Source: Alphaproteobacteria bacterium (GTDB lineage Bacteria; Pseudomonadota; Alphaproteobacteria; Caulobacterales; Caulobacteraceae). From it: DNA of 34,001 nt. The notes beneath the pieces are model-generated. The model worked only from the letters and a program-made list of their open reading frames with translations, was not told the origin of the DNA and did not search any database. Positions 1-8,657 of this stretch are shown here, piece by piece (within the stretch, counting starts at the first letter, position 1; the number at the start of each line of letters is the position of its first letter). The position numbers and the translations under genes were made by a program. The stretch covers positions 1 through 34,001 of the forward strand of contig JAHJYN010000172.1 of the NCBI GenBank assembly GCA_018826885.1, read 5' to 3'.

Positions 1-8
1 AACGACTA

Positions 9-36
9 AGGCCGCCGGGTTTTCACCCGACGGCCT
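9..36 (-). terminator. Terminator-like hairpin downstream of the AI-2E permease
   Basis: A 12-bp inverted repeat (9-20 with 25-36, one mismatch) encloses a TTTC loop. Read leftward, the stem is followed by TTAGTCGTT, a weak T-rich tail, so it could end the leftward permease transcript whose stop is at 155. It may equally serve a gene to the left of the window. There is no clean U-tract, so an intrinsic terminator is inferred only from the stem. Confidence 0.5.
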
Positions 37-52
37 CTGTCTGGACGAGCCC

Positions 53-102
53 GGGAGGGGGAGGGGTCGTCCTCGCGCGCCGCGACCGGGGGAGGGGGAG
101 GG
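53..102 (+). repeat. Two G-tract repeats (G-quadruplex-like) around a short inverted repeat
   Basis: GGGAGGGGGAGGG occurs at 53-65 and a near copy lies at 88-102. Between them GGTCG (65-69) and CGACC (83-87) are complementary. The plus strand therefore holds six or more G-runs within 50 bases, in the 3' flank of the leftward permease gene. No coding sequence is credible here. A structural role is inference. Confidence 0.4.
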
Positions 103-154
103 AGGCCGCGGCGGTGATCGACAGGTGGTCTGCCCCGACTCGCCTTTCAAGCCG

Positions 155-1297
155 TCAGCTATCCGAAACGTCCTGGCCTGCCTGTGGCGCGTTGACGCGG
201 GGCGAGGGCCGCTTGCGCGCGGGGGGCTCGTCCGCATCCGGATAGGGCTCGCCGTCGCCCGACATCAGAATGGCCATCCACCGGCTGCCCTTGAACTCAG
301 CCAGGATGGCCATCATCAAAACCGCCAGCGGCGTTGACAGGAACATGCCGATCACGCCCCACAGCTTGCCCCACAGGGCCAGTGACAGCAGGACCACCAC
401 CGGGTCGATGTTCTGGTTGTCGCCCTGCATGCGCGGCTGGATCCAGTTGCCGACGATGAACAGCACGGCCTGCAGGCCGATCAGCAGGATCAGCGCCGGC
501 CAGTAGCTCTCGAACTGAACCAGGGCGAACATGGGCGGGGCAAGACCCGCGACCGCGCCGCCCAGGATCGGAATGAAGCCGACCACGAAGATGACGAAGG
601 TCCAGAACTCGGCGTTCTGCAGGCCCACAGCCCGCATCAGCACCCAGGCCACGGCGCAGATCATGATGCCGGTCACGGCCTGGACCCACAGATAGCCCTC
701 GACCCCCGAGCGGATGCGCTGAAACACGGCGCGCGCCTCGTGTCGGGTTTCGCGGACCGGGAACATGCCGACGATCTTGCGCTGGAACCCTGCCTGGGCC
801 GCAATCAGGAACCCGAGATAGACAAGGACGAAGAAGGCGCCGCTGGCGACGTTCTGAACCTGCAGGGCAAAGTCGGCCACATAGCTGCGCAGATCGACAT
901 CCCCGATCAGATCCATGGCCGTCGGCGGGCTGGCGATCCCGAACAGGTCTGCCAGATCCCGGATGACCTGATCGATCCGGGGGCCGAGGCGGGTGGAGAC
1001 CCCCGAGGCCTCGCCGAAGAAGCCCGCCGCGCCATTCACGATGATGGCGATCGAGGCGAAGAAGCCCAGAATGACCAGAACCACAGCCGCCACACCGGCC
1101 ATCCGGTCGCTCAGCACCGTATTGTCGGCCACGAACCGCTTGATGCCGTCGATCATGATCAGCAGGAAGATGGCCATGGCCAGCGGGGTCAGAATGTCCC
1201 GCAGCCAGTAGAGCGCCGCTCCACCGGCCACGGCGGCCAGCAGCACCAGCGCATTGCGCGATACGGTCGAGGTCGGCAGCGCGAGGACGGATTTCAT
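155..1297 (-). CDS. AI-2E family transporter (PerM/YdiK-like membrane protein)
   Basis: A 380-aa polytopic inner-membrane protein of the AI-2E exporter/PerM family. Members have been linked to export of autoinducer-2 or to Na+/H+ antiport, and the substrate cannot be read from sequence. About eight hydrophobic segments are visible: a pair at roughly 15-52, one at 65-90, one at 150-175, and a C-terminal block from 210 to 345. The family signature is in the last block: a run rich in P-V-V-V-L-L-S followed by [10 protein letters not shown] and an S-T-P-L motif. The tail is hydrophilic, with several prolines and arginines. The frame is open much further upstream, but only the ATG at 1297 gives the normal N-terminus; the extension is antisense to the HerA-like gene. 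It is divergent from that gene across 81 bp. Confidence 0.85.
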   Translation of the reverse strand: MKSVLALPTSTVSRNALVLLAAVAGGAALYWLRDILTPLAMAIFLLIMIDGIKRFVADNTVLSDRMAGVAAVVLVILGFFASIAIIVNGAAGFFGEASGVSTRLGPRIDQVIRDLADLFGIASPPTAMDLIGDVDLRSYVADFALQVQNVASGAFFVLVYLGFLIAAQAGFQRKIVGMFPVRETRHEARAVFQRIRSGVEGYLWVQAVTGIMICAVAWVLMRAVGLQNAEFWTFVIFVVGFIPILGGAVAGLAPPMFALVQFESYWPALILLIGLQAVLFIVGNWIQPRMQGDNQNIDPVVVLLSLALWGKLWGVIGMFLSTPLAVLMMAILAEFKGSRWMAILMSGDGEPYPDADEPPARKRPSPRVNAPQAGQDVSDS

Positions 1298-1346
1298 GAG
1301 CCGGTTGTCCGGCTTCCCGGCGTTCCCGTCAATCGCGGTCTGGTCT

Positions 1347-1364
1347 ATGTCTGGCAGCAGACAT
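1347..1364. promoter_or_regulatory. Perfect 7-bp inverted repeat between divergent genes
   Basis: ATGTCTG (1347-1353) and CAGACAT (1358-1364) are perfect inverted arms with a GCAG spacer. They lie in the short gap between the AI-2E permease and the HerA-like ATPase, ending 14 bp before the ATPase start. The site could be an operator or an mRNA hairpin near the ribosome-binding region. No regulator is identified. Confidence 0.35.
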
Positions 1365-1378
1365 TGCGAGGACTGGGC

Positions 1379-2953
1379 ATGAGCGCGACGGACGGGCTGT
1401 TTCTGGGGTGGACCGAAGACGACGGGGAGACCCATGCCCGGCACCTGCGGTTTGATCGCGCCAACCGCCACGGGGTGATCGCGGGCGCCACAGGCACCGG
1501 CAAGACCGTCACCCTGCAGATTCTGGCGCAGGGCTTTTCCGACGCCGGGGTCCCGGTGTTCTGCGCCGATGTGAAGGGCGACCTGTCGGGCATAGCGGTG
1601 GCGGGCACCCCCAATGAGAAACTGATCGCCCGGGCCGAGGGCATGCAGCTGGCGCTGACCCCGCGCGCCGCGCCGACGGTCTTCTGGGACCTGTATGGCG
1701 AGGCGGGCCATCCGGTGCGCACCACCGTCAGCGAGATCGGGCCGGTGCTGATGGCCCGCATGCTGGGCCTGAATGAGGTGCAGGAGGGCGTGCTGTCGGT
1801 CGTCTTCCACGTCGCGGATACCGAGGGCCTGCTGCTGCTCGACCTCGACGATCTGCGGGCCCTGCTGGTCCATGTCGGCGAGAATGCCGAGCGGATCGGG
1901 CGCGAGGTCGGCCATGTGGCGCCCGCCTCGATCGCCGCCATCCAGCGGTCGCTGCTGCAGCTGGAGCAGGAGGGCGGCAAGGCCTTCTTCGGCGAACCGG
2001 CATTGCGGCTTGAGGATCTGATCCGCACCAGTCTGGACGGGCGGGGGCAGGTCAATGTGCTGCACGCCGCGCGGTTGATGAACAGTCCGCGGCTGTATTC
2101 CGCCTTCCTGCTATGGTTGCTGTCGGAACTGTTCGAGCAGCTGCCCGAGATCGGCGATCCGGAAAAGCCGCGTCTGGTGTTCTTCTTCGACGAGGCCCAC
2201 CTGCTGTTCGACGACACGCCGAAGGCCCTGGTCGACAAGGTGGAACAGGTCGTGCGCCTGATCCGGTCCAAGGGGGTCGGCGTCTATTTCGTCACCCAGA
2301 ACCCGGCCGATATCCCCGACAGTGTGCTCAGCCAGCTGGGCAACCGCATCCAGCACGCGCTGAGGGCCTATACGCCGTCCGAGCAGAAGGGCCTGAAGGC
2401 CGCCGCGGGCAGTTTCCGGCCCAATCCGGCCTTCGATACGGCCGAGGCCATTCCGGCGCTGGGCGTCGGTGAGGCGGTGGTCTCGACCCTCGACGAAAAG
2501 GGCGCGCCCTCGATGGTCGCCCGCACCAAGATCCGCCCGCCCGACAGTCGGCTTGGTCCGGCCACAGAGGCCGAACGCGCGCAGGTCATGGCCGCCAGCC
2601 CCGTACGCGGCGTCTATGACACGCCGGTCGATCGGGAATCCGCCCATGAAATCCTGACGGCCCGCCATGCAAAAGCGGATCAGGCCGAGGCCGAGGCGAA
2701 AGCCGCTGCGGACAAGGCCAGGGCCGATGCGCTGGCGGCCAAGGAGGCGGAGAAGGCCCGCGTGGCCCGGGAGAAGGAAGAGACCCGCATCCGCCGCGAG
2801 GCCGAGCGCGAAGCCCGCGCCCGCGCCCCGGCCCGCCGCTCGACCCGCGAAACTCCGCTGGAGGCCGCGACCAAATCCGTGCTGCGCACCGCCGGCTCAA
2901 CCCTGACCCGCGAGATCCTGCGCGGCGTCTTGGGCGGGATGCGGCGGCGGTGA
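1379..2953 (+). CDS. HerA-like / DUF853 helicase-domain NTPase
   Basis: A 524-aa P-loop ATPase of the HerA/FtsK superfamily, annotated in many genomes as DUF853 or helicase HerA-like protein. The Walker A motif GATGTGKT is at residues 36-43, and the Walker [10 protein letters not shown] is at about 265-273. The following VTQNPADIP stretch is typical of the family's sensor region. From about residue 428 the protein becomes a highly charged Ala/Lys/Glu/Arg helix that probably forms a coiled coil, ending in an Arg-rich tail. Bacterial members are presumed DNA- or protein-translocating NTPases, but their cellular role is poorly defined. There is no nurA nuclease partner beside it, unlike archaeal HerA. 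The ATG at 1379 was chosen because the extension upstream runs antisense to the permease. The next gene overlaps its stop by 4 bp. Confidence 0.88.
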   Translation: MSATDGLFLGWTEDDGETHARHLRFDRANRHGVIAGATGTGKTVTLQILAQGFSDAGVPVFCADVKGDLSGIAVAGTPNEKLIARAEGMQLALTPRAAPTVFWDLYGEAGHPVRTTVSEIGPVLMARMLGLNEVQEGVLSVVFHVADTEGLLLLDLDDLRALLVHVGENAERIGREVGHVAPASIAAIQRSLLQLEQEGGKAFFGEPALRLEDLIRTSLDGRGQVNVLHAARLMNSPRLYSAFLLWLLSELFEQLPEIGDPEKPRLVFFFDEAHLLFDDTPKALVDKVEQVVRLIRSKGVGVYFVTQNPADIPDSVLSQLGNRIQHALRAYTPSEQKGLKAAAGSFRPNPAFDTAEAIPALGVGEAVVSTLDEKGAPSMVARTKIRPPDSRLGPATEAERAQVMAASPVRGVYDTPVDRESAHEILTARHAKADQAEAEAKAAADKARADALAAKEAEKARVAREKEETRIRREAEREARARAPARRSTRETPLEAATKSVLRTAGSTLTREILRGVLGGMRRR

Positions 2954-3411
2954 TCGACGCGTTCGTCGAGCGGCACGCCCTCTTCTTTGTCTTCTTCCCC
3001 TTGGTGTGGATTGGAGCCATCGTAACGGCATCCGTCGTCTTCCGCAGGCATCGCGGCAAGCGGATCTTTGCGACGAGTCCCGACGGCTGCATCTTCGAGG
3101 AAAATCGGACGTCGGGGCGTGAGCTGGGAGGCATCCGGGCGCTTGGGGGAGCATCCAACGCACTGAAAGTCTGTGTCACCCGCGATACGTTGTACGTTCT
3201 GCCGTGTTTCCCGTTCTCCCTGATGTTCATGCCCGAAATCTGGGGGCTGGACCATGAGATCAAGCTGCGCCGGATACAGACGATAGAGGATCGATCAGGA
3301 CTGTTCGGCCACTCACTGGTTGTGCACCTCGCCGATGACAAACGGATCGAACTTCGACTCCGTGACCCCGACGGCTTCCAGCACGCCATCCAAGCAGCAG
3401 GGCGAACCTAG
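2950..3411 (+). CDS. Hypothetical membrane protein with PH-like soluble domain
   Basis: I do not recognise this 153-aa protein by name. It has one hydrophobic segment at about residues 10-29, followed by basic residues RRHRGKR, which predicts an N-terminal anchor with the rest in the cytoplasm. The remainder alternates short beta-like stretches and ends in a helix, resembling bacterial PH-like domains (for example ITLRRIQ- and VVHL-type strands), but this is pattern-based only. Its GTG start shares GTGA with the stop of the HerA-like ATPase, suggesting translational coupling. Its stop shares the palindrome CTAG (3408-3411) with the stop of mltA on the other strand. Codon use looks less GC-biased than its neighbours, so recent acquisition is possible. 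Confidence 0.6.
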   Translation: MIDAFVERHALFFVFFPLVWIGAIVTASVVFRRHRGKRIFATSPDGCIFEENRTSGRELGGIRALGGASNALKVCVTRDTLYVLPCFPFSLMFMPEIWGLDHEIKLRRIQTIEDRSGLFGHSLVVHLADDKRIELRLRDPDGFQHAIQAAGRT

Positions 3412-4520
3412 AATCGCGGCACCAGCCGCCACATCCTGAGGGGGTGGCGCACCGCGCCGGCTTCCGCGCCGGCCGCATCGCCCCGGCCCATATAGAGGTC
3501 GGCGCGGACCGGGCCGCGAATGGCCGAGCCGGTGTCGAGCGCCATGACGAGGCCGCGATAGCTGGCGCGGGCGCCGATCAGATTGCCGCCGTCGGCCTCG
3601 ATCCAGACCGGCTCGCCATAGGTCCAGTGGGCGGGATCCACCGCAATGGCGCGACGTGCCGGCAGGGGAATGCCCGCCGCTCCGGCCGGATGGCCACCGT
3701 CGTCGGGATCCATGCGGAAAAAGATGTAGCGCGGATTGAGCGCCATCACCGCCCTCGCCTCAGGCCCCCGGTGGGCGGCCAGCCAGCCCCGGATGGCGTC
3801 GCCCGAGGTGCCGTTCGGCGGCAGCAGGCCCTGGTCCGCCATGGGCCGGGCGATGCCGACAAAGGGATGGCCGTTGTCGGCCGCATAGGCGGCGCGCGCC
3901 CGCGATCCGTCGGCAAAGGTCAGATAACCCGAGCCCTGGATCTGCAGGAAGAACAGGTCTTCGGCCCGCATCCAACCGAGGATTTCGTAGGATGACGCAT
4001 TGGCCTCGATGGTCGCCCGGTCGTCCAGCCGGTCGCCGCGCTGCCAGCCTGCGGGCCGGGCCAGCACCGGGGCATCATAATCGGCGTCGGGGGCGCGGCG
4101 CGCCTCGTATTCCGGGGCAAAATAGCTCGTCAGCAGGGCGCGGGACGGCTCGGGGGCATAGGCCTCGACCGCCACAAACCGGCTTTCCAGAAAGGCGCGC
4201 GCCTCGCTGGGCGTCGGATTGTCGGCGACCAGCGCGCGGGCCTCGGCGCAGAGCGCCTGCGACGCGGGCTCGCGCCGGGCACTGCAGCCCGAGGCATAGG
4301 CGATCAGGGCCGTCAGATGGTCTTCCTGGTCCCAGCCGGGCAGGGCGGTGAGCGCCATCGCGCCCGAGATCGGAGACGGCGAGGTCGGAGGTGCGGGCCG
4401 GGTGACCGGAGGCTCCGGCAGGGGCGGCGCGGACGGCTCAGGCGCGCTGGCACAGGCCGAAACGACGGCGGCCAGCAGCAGGGCCGCAACCGCTTGCGCC
4501 CGACCGGCCGCCCGCGTCAT
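3408..4520 (-). CDS. mltA: Membrane-bound lytic murein transglycosylase A
   Basis: A 370-aa lipoprotein that cleaves the beta-1,4 bond between MurNAc and GlcNAc in peptidoglycan, forming 1,6-anhydro products. The signal peptide ends in a lipobox with Cys23 (VVSACAS), so it is probably anchored to the outer membrane. The MltA domain fills the centre (QIQGSGYL; GHPFVGIARPM). The C-terminal 3D domain carries the MALDTGSAI motif with the likely catalytic Asp at 329, followed by RADLYMGRG. A Pro-rich linker follows the lipobox. It overlaps the upstream Tim44-like gene by 4 bp (ATGA), so the two form an operon. In other alphaproteobacteria the same Tim44-mltA pair is usually followed by an Smr-domain gene, which is absent here. 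Confidence 0.92.
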   Translation of the reverse strand: MTRAAGRAQAVAALLLAAVVSACASAPEPSAPPLPEPPVTRPAPPTSPSPISGAMALTALPGWDQEDHLTALIAYASGCSARREPASQALCAEARALVADNPTPSEARAFLESRFVAVEAYAPEPSRALLTSYFAPEYEARRAPDADYDAPVLARPAGWQRGDRLDDRATIEANASSYEILGWMRAEDLFFLQIQGSGYLTFADGSRARAAYAADNGHPFVGIARPMADQGLLPPNGTSGDAIRGWLAAHRGPEARAVMALNPRYIFFRMDPDDGGHPAGAAGIPLPARRAIAVDPAHWTYGEPVWIEADGGNLIGARASYRGLVMALDTGSAIRGPVRADLYMGRGDAAGAEAGAVRHPLRMWRLVPRF

Positions 4521-5152
4521 GCGGTGGCGGGCTCCACCCGGGCCAGCACCCAGTTGGGGTCGCTGGCGTTCAGCGGGCGCTCGAAGGTCCAGAGTTCCGC
4601 AGTGCGACGTTCCTCGACGCGCGGCTCGGCGTCGCCGGCGCTGATGGTCTGCTTCAGTTCCGACAGGAAGCGCACCTTGGCCACGGCCTTCTCTCCCTCG
4701 ACCGTCGCCAGCTCCAGATCGGCGCGCGGGACATGGGGAAATTCGACCCGTTCCTGCTCGCCGCGGGCCTCGCGGTCGGCCATGCCGGCCTCGAACGAGG
4801 TCATGACGACGGGGGTCAGGAGCGGCTTCAGGGCCTCCCGGTCGCCCTCGGCATAGCCGCGGACGATGGTCTCATGGGCCTGACGGGCCCCGTCGAGGAA
4901 GCGGTGGGGGTCAAAGGCGGGATCGCGGGCCTTCAGACCGGCGATGGCGGCAAGGGTTGCGGAATCGAGGACGGTTCCCGTCGCCGCCTGCCCGCCCTGC
5001 GGGGCATCGGCCCCCTCAGGCGTGCCCTTTGGCTTCGCACGGGCATCCTCTTCCGGCTGGCGGCCGACCTTCTTGCCCAGCACATTGTACAGCTGGAACA
5101 GCACCACGGCCGCGATCACGGCAAACAGGATGATCTGGAATTGAGGATTCAC
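4517..5152 (-). CDS. Tim44/TimA-family membrane-anchored protein
   Basis: A 211-aa protein with one N-terminal membrane helix (residues about 6-23), a charged Lys/Glu/Gly-rich linker, then a Tim44-like domain from about residue 75 to the end. Typical features are the F-L-D-G-A-R-Q-A-H-E-T-I stretch, a G-D-R-E-A-L-K-P-L-L-T segment and the final W-x-F-E-R beta strand. The family includes TimA of Caulobacter crescentus, related to the matrix-side subunit of the mitochondrial import motor; the bacterial function is not established. I chose the GTG at 5152, because it places the membrane helix right at the N-terminus as in the family, over the in-frame ATG at 5224, which would add 24 polar residues. 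It is the first gene of the unit with mltA and is divergent from secB. Confidence 0.82.
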   Translation of the reverse strand: MNPQFQIILFAVIAAVVLFQLYNVLGKKVGRQPEEDARAKPKGTPEGADAPQGGQAATGTVLDSATLAAIAGLKARDPAFDPHRFLDGARQAHETIVRGYAEGDREALKPLLTPVVMTSFEAGMADREARGEQERVEFPHVPRADLELATVEGEKAVAKVRFLSELKQTISAGDAEPRVEERRTAELWTFERPLNASDPNWVLARVEPATA

Positions 5153-5279
5153 GTCGGGTCCGGGTCTGGCGCCACCGAAGGTGCGGCGCTTGACCCTGAG
5201 GATTAGGGATTGCCGGGGCCCCATGCAAGGCGGCCCGGCGGCGCGCCCCGGCCCGGCTGCCCCCCGGGGGTGTGTGACA

Positions 5280-5307
5280 TTGCCGCCCCGCGTCCGTCAT
5301 GCTAGTC
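5280..5307 (+). promoter_or_regulatory. Candidate housekeeping promoter of secB
   Basis: TTGCCG (5280-5285) and GCTAGTC (5301-5307) are separated by 15 bp and resemble the Caulobacter housekeeping pattern TTGACGS...GCTANAWC. The element lies 64 bp before the secB start in the 218-bp region shared with the Tim44-like gene. Assigned by eye only. Confidence 0.35.
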
Positions 5308-5370
5308 GCCCCGCCTTCAGGCCGCTGCTGGGGTCTGAGCTTTCATCGATCCAGGAAGACCTGTCCGCGC

Positions 5371-5904
5371 ATGACCGATTCCACGCCTCCCGCCCCCAAT
5401 GGCGACACCCCGAACGGCTCGACCGAAACGCCGGTGCAGCCGGGCCAGCCCGCCCTGCCGGGCTTTCGCATCATGGCCCAGTATGTGCGGGACTTCTCGT
5501 TCGAGAACCCGCGCGCCCCGGAAAGCCTGAAGGTCGAGGGTCGCCCCAATATCGATCTCGGCGTCGAAATGAACGCCCAGGGCCGTCAGGACGGCCTGTT
5601 CGAGGTGGAGCTGAAGCTGTCGGTCAAGGCCACCAGCGAGGACAAGCCGGTGTTTCAGGTCGAGCTGGTCTATGGCGGCCTGTTCCAGCTGATGAATGTC
5701 GCGGAGAAGGACATCGAGCCGCTGCTGCTGATCGAATGCCCGCGCTATCTGTTCCCGTTCGCGCGCGAGACCATCGCCAAGGCGACCTCGGACGGTGGTT
5801 TCTATCCGCCCTTCCTGATGGAGCCGATCGACTTCGCCGCCATCTTTGCCCAGCGCCAGGCCCAGGTGGCGCGCGGCGCCTCGACCCCTCCCGGTCAGGC
5901 CTGA
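5371..5904 (+). CDS. secB: Protein-export chaperone SecB
   Basis: A 177-aa homotetrameric cytosolic chaperone that holds preproteins unfolded and hands them to SecA. The SecB core begins at about residue 32 and contains the family landmarks: [10 protein letters not shown] near the start, the long beta stretch with [15 protein letters not shown], and [11 protein letters not shown] followed by GGFYPP and the F-L-M-E-P-I-D-F segment. The N-terminus (30 residues, rich in Pro, Thr and Asn) and the C-terminal tail are low-complexity and variable, as is common in alphaproteobacteria. The ATG at 5371 is preferred over an upstream in-frame start at 5299 that would lie in the promoter region. It is convergent with dnaQ; the two stop codons sit within a shared inverted repeat (AGGCCTGA 5897-5904, TCAGGCCT 5924-5931). 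Confidence 0.95.
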   Translation: MTDSTPPAPNGDTPNGSTETPVQPGQPALPGFRIMAQYVRDFSFENPRAPESLKVEGRPNIDLGVEMNAQGRQDGLFEVELKLSVKATSEDKPVFQVELVYGGLFQLMNVAEKDIEPLLLIECPRYLFPFARETIAKATSDGGFYPPFLMEPIDFAAIFAQRQAQVARGASTPPGQA

Positions 5905-5931
5905 GCCTGTCTGAACGGGGCGATCAGGCCT
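5897..5931. terminator. Inverted repeat spanning the convergent ends of secB and dnaQ
   Basis: AGGCCTGA (5897-5904) and TCAGGCCT (5924-5931) are perfect 8-bp arms with a 19-base loop. Each arm contains the stop codon of one gene. It could act as a bidirectional 3' hairpin, but it lacks a U-tract. Since both genes end in GCC-TGA, part of the symmetry may be coincidence. Confidence 0.3.
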
Positions 5932-6613
5932 TCAGCCAGAGCGCCTGATCCCCCAGTTCGGCGGCGACAAAGGCCGCATGGGCCTGAACCTCGGCTTCGG
6001 TCAGGCGCGGTGAGAGCGGCGAAGGTCGCGCCCCGTGGCGCCGGGGGCCATCCGGTCCGCCCGTCTCATCCGAGCGCGCGACCAGCTCCAGCGAGCGGGC
6101 CTTGCCGCCCTTCAGCTCCAGATAGACATCCGACAGCAGGCGGGCATCGATCAGGGCCCCGTGCAGGCTGCGTTCGGTCAGGGAAATCTTGAACCGGCGA
6201 CACAGGGCATCCAGCGAATTGGCCATGCCGGGAAACCGCATCTGGGCCATCTGCAGGGTGTCGATCCAGCGCACCTCCTCGATCAGCAGCTGGCCGCACA
6301 GGCCCAGTTCGTGATTGATGAAGGCCCGGTCGAAGCTGGCGTTGTGGGCGATCACGGGCGCATCGCCGATGAACTCCAGCAGATCGGCCGCGATCTCGGC
6401 GAATTTGGGGGCATCGCGCAACTTCTCGAGCGTGATGCCGTGGACGGCGATGGCGCCGGCGGGAATGTCGCGCTCGGGGTGGATCAGACGGTGGAAGGTG
6501 CGGCCGGTCGGCAGCAGGTCGTCGATCTCGATACAGCCGACCTCGATCATCCGGTCACCGGTCCGGGGGTCGAAGCCGGTGGTTTCAGTATCCAGAACGA
6601 TTTCGCGCGCCAT
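5924..6613 (-). CDS. dnaQ: DNA polymerase III subunit epsilon
   Basis: A 229-aa proofreading 3'-5' exonuclease of the replicative polymerase. The DEDDh catalytic set is complete: Asp8 and Glu10 in VLDTETTGFD (Exo I), Asp95 in HNASFDRAF (Exo II), His151 and Asp156 in HGALIDARLL (Exo III). The C-terminal part (about 170-229) is the variable tail that binds the alpha subunit in the family. It continues the leftward series away from the origin behind coaE, with only 30 bp between them, so cotranscription is likely. Its position close to the origin is the same as in Caulobacter crescentus. Confidence 0.96.
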   Translation of the reverse strand: MAREIVLDTETTGFDPRTGDRMIEVGCIEIDDLLPTGRTFHRLIHPERDIPAGAIAVHGITLEKLRDAPKFAEIAADLLEFIGDAPVIAHNASFDRAFINHELGLCGQLLIEEVRWIDTLQMAQMRFPGMANSLDALCRRFKISLTERSLHGALIDARLLSDVYLELKGGKARSLELVARSDETGGPDGPRRHGARPSPLSPRLTEAEVQAHAAFVAAELGDQALWLKA

Positions 6614-6643
6614 GGCCCTTGATGCCGCGCTTCGCCCCGGGCT

Positions 6644-7246
6644 TCAATCCGTTGAGGATGAGGTCAGGCGTTCCATCAACAGGGCAACCTGCTGTCGGGC
6701 ATGGGGTATGCCCTGGCCGGTATCGATCACCGCATCGGCGCGGGCGCGCTTTTCCGCATCCGGCACCTGGCGGGCGAGAATCTGCTTGAAACGGGCCTCG
6801 GTCATGCCGGGCCGGGACAGGACGCGCCGGCGTTGCTCGGCCTCGGGGGCGCTGACCACCACCACAGCCGTGACCCCGGTCCGGTCGGCCCCCGTCTCGA
6901 ACCAGAGGGGAATGTCCAGAACCGCGACCGCACGACCCTCTGCCCTCGCCCGGGCGACAAAGGACTCCCGGTCGGCTCGCACCAGCGGATGGACGATGGC
7001 TTCCAGCGCTGGAAAGCCTTCGGGAGACTCCTGAAGCCGGGCCGAGAGCCGGGTCCGGTCGACCGCGCCGTCGACGAGCACGCCGGGAAAGGCCGCCTCG
7101 ACGGCGTCCACCGCGGCGCCGCCCTTTTGATAGAGTGTGTGGACGGCGGCATCCGCATCCCAGACGGCAGCCCCCGCCTCTTCGAACAGGCGGGCGGTCG
7201 TGCTTTTGCCCATGCCGATCGAGCCGGTCAGCACCAGGATCTTCAT
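6644..7246 (-). CDS. coaE: Dephospho-CoA kinase
   Basis: A 200-aa kinase catalysing the last step of coenzyme A synthesis, phosphorylation of the 3'-hydroxyl of the ribose of dephospho-CoA. The P-loop GSIGMGKS is at residues 8-15, followed by the D-A-D-A-A-V-H motif of the CoA-binding region and the conserved I-V-H-P-L-V segment near residue 85. DIPLWFETG, the family's D-[IV]-P-L-[LF]-[FY]-E motif, lies in the middle. The start overlaps the end of aroE by 4 bp. Length is normal for the family. Confidence 0.95.
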   Translation of the reverse strand: MKILVLTGSIGMGKSTTARLFEEAGAAVWDADAAVHTLYQKGGAAVDAVEAAFPGVLVDGAVDRTRLSARLQESPEGFPALEAIVHPLVRADRESFVARARAEGRAVAVLDIPLWFETGADRTGVTAVVVVSAPEAEQRRRVLSRPGMTEARFKQILARQVPDAEKRARADAVIDTGQGIPHARQQVALLMERLTSSSTD

Positions 7247-8052
7247 GCCCGCTCTCCCAGCACCCGCAGGGCCTCGGCCCGGACATCAATGTCGGGCGGG
7301 GCGACGCCGAAGAGGGTCGTAAACGACGGCCGCGCCTGGCCGATCAGCATGGCCAGTCCGTCGACGACGGTGTGGCCCCGATCTGCGCCGGCCTGCAGGA
7401 ATCCGGTCATCAGGGGCCGGTAGGTCATGTCCATCAGCACGGCACCGGGCGCGATGGCCGTCATGTCCAGCTCGGGCGGGACGCTCAGCGCATTGACGAT
7501 GAGGGCGGCGTCGGAGACGGCAGGACTGCAGACCAGTCGGGCGGACACGCGGGGCTGGACGGCGGCGATCAGGGCCTCGACGCGCGCGGCCGTGCGGTTG
7601 ACGATCCGCACCTCGGCAAAGACCTGCCCGAGGGCAAGCACCGCCGCCCGCGCCGCGCCGCCAGCGCCCAGCACTGTGGCGATGCTGCCCGCCATCGCCA
7701 GAGCCGGAGCCTGTTCCGCCAGCGCGGCCATCAGGCCGTCACCGTCAGTGCTGTCGGCCTTGAGAACGCCCCCCTCCTGCCAGAGCAGATTGGCCGATCC
7801 ACAGGCGCGGGCCGTGTCGCTGGCGTCGTCCGCCAGGGCGAGGGCGGCTTCCTTCCACGGCGCGGTGACGTTCAGGCCGCGAAGGGCACCCGCCCGCACC
7901 CGCTGGACCAGCGCCCGGAACGCGGCCTCGTCTTCGGGCCCATAACGATCATAGACGGCATCAAGACCCACCGCCGCGAGCCAGGCCCCGTGGATCACCG
8001 GACTGAGCGAATGGGCGATCGGCCAGCCCGCAACCCCGGCCCGGATGGTCAT
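7243..8052 (-). CDS. aroE: Shikimate 5-dehydrogenase
   Basis: A 269-aa NADP-dependent enzyme that reduces 3-dehydroshikimate to shikimate in aromatic amino-acid synthesis. Shikimate-binding Ser15 and Ser17 lie in SLSPVIH. The catalytic lysine is Lys67 in NVTAPWK, and Asn88 and Asp103 (in STDGDG) complete the site. The dinucleotide-binding GAGGAAR is at 129-135. The usual NTDGxG reads STDGDG, a conservative change. The ATG at 8052 overlaps the stop of maf by 4 bp, which supports it over an in-frame ATG at 8097 lying inside maf. It is part of the PPDK regulator-maf-aroE-coaE-dnaQ run. Confidence 0.94.
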   Translation of the reverse strand: MTIRAGVAGWPIAHSLSPVIHGAWLAAVGLDAVYDRYGPEDEAAFRALVQRVRAGALRGLNVTAPWKEAALALADDASDTARACGSANLLWQEGGVLKADSTDGDGLMAALAEQAPALAMAGSIATVLGAGGAARAAVLALGQVFAEVRIVNRTAARVEALIAAVQPRVSARLVCSPAVSDAALIVNALSVPPELDMTAIAPGAVLMDMTYRPLMTGFLQAGADRGHTVVDGLAMLIGQARPSFTTLFGVAPPDIDVRAEALRVLGERA

Positions 8053-8657
8053 CGGTCGATCAGGCCCTGATCCCGCAGGGCCTCCAGCACCGCCCACAGC
8101 GGCAGGCCGAGCACGGTGAAATAGTCCCCCTCGATGCGCGAGAACAACTGGGCGCCGGGCCCTTCCAGCCGGTAGCCCCCGACCACGCCGGTCAGGGCAG
8201 GACCCTCGACCTCGAGGTAGGTGGCGAGCCAGGCGTCCGAGAAGTCCCGCACGGTCAAGGCGGCGGTGTCGACGTGGCGCCAGACGACCGCTCCGTCCCG
8301 GGCGAGCGCCGCGCCAGAATGCAGATGGTGAGTCCGGCCCCGGAAGCCCCGCAGGCGCGCGGCAATGGCGTCAAGACTGTCGGCCTTGGACACGATCGCG
8401 CCCTGGTCCTCCAGAATCTGGTCGCCGCCCAGTACCAGCACCCCGGGGCGCATCCGGCTGACCGCGACGGCCTTGGCCTCGGCCAGGCGCACCGCCATAT
8501 CGGCGGGCCCGAGGTCCGGATGGGACTGCCGCAGGCCTTCCTCATCCAGATCGGCGGGCTGGAGGTCGACCGTCAGTCCGACGCCCGCCATGAGGGCGCG
8601 GCGGGCCGCGCTGGCCGAAGCCAGCACCAGGGGCTGACGCTGGAATCCGGCGCTCAT
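8049..8657 (-). CDS. maf: Maf-family nucleotide pyrophosphatase
   Basis: A 202-aa house-cleaning pyrophosphatase that hydrolyses non-canonical or modified nucleoside triphosphates to monophosphates. Family features are LASASAARR at 12-20 (nucleotide-binding start), a catalytic aspartate at 79 in VLGGDQIL, and the C-terminal FSRIEGDYFTVLGLPL. Whether it acts on dTTP/UTP (YhdE type) or m7GTP (YceF type) is not clear from the motifs I can read. Start and stop overlap the flanking genes by 4 bp each (ATGA), so it is tightly translationally coupled. Confidence 0.92.
   Translation of the reverse strand: MSAGFQRQPLVLASASAARRALMAGVGLTVDLQPADLDEEGLRQSHPDLGPADMAVRLAEAKAVAVSRMRPGVLVLGGDQILEDQGAIVSKADSLDAIAARLRGFRGRTHHLHSGAALARDGAVVWRHVDTAALTVRDFSDAWLATYLEVEGPALTGVVGGYRLEGPGAQLFSRIEGDYFTVLGLPLWAVLEALRDQGLIDR

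Noticed and set aside
740-1378. Upstream in-frame extension of the HerA-like gene
   Set aside because: It overlaps the permease on the opposite strand, is His/Gln/Asp-rich shadow sequence, and adds no domain.
1298-2065. Long N-terminal extension of the AI-2E permease frame
   Set aside because: It runs antisense through the HerA-like ATPase and has shadow composition; the recognisable protein starts at 1297.
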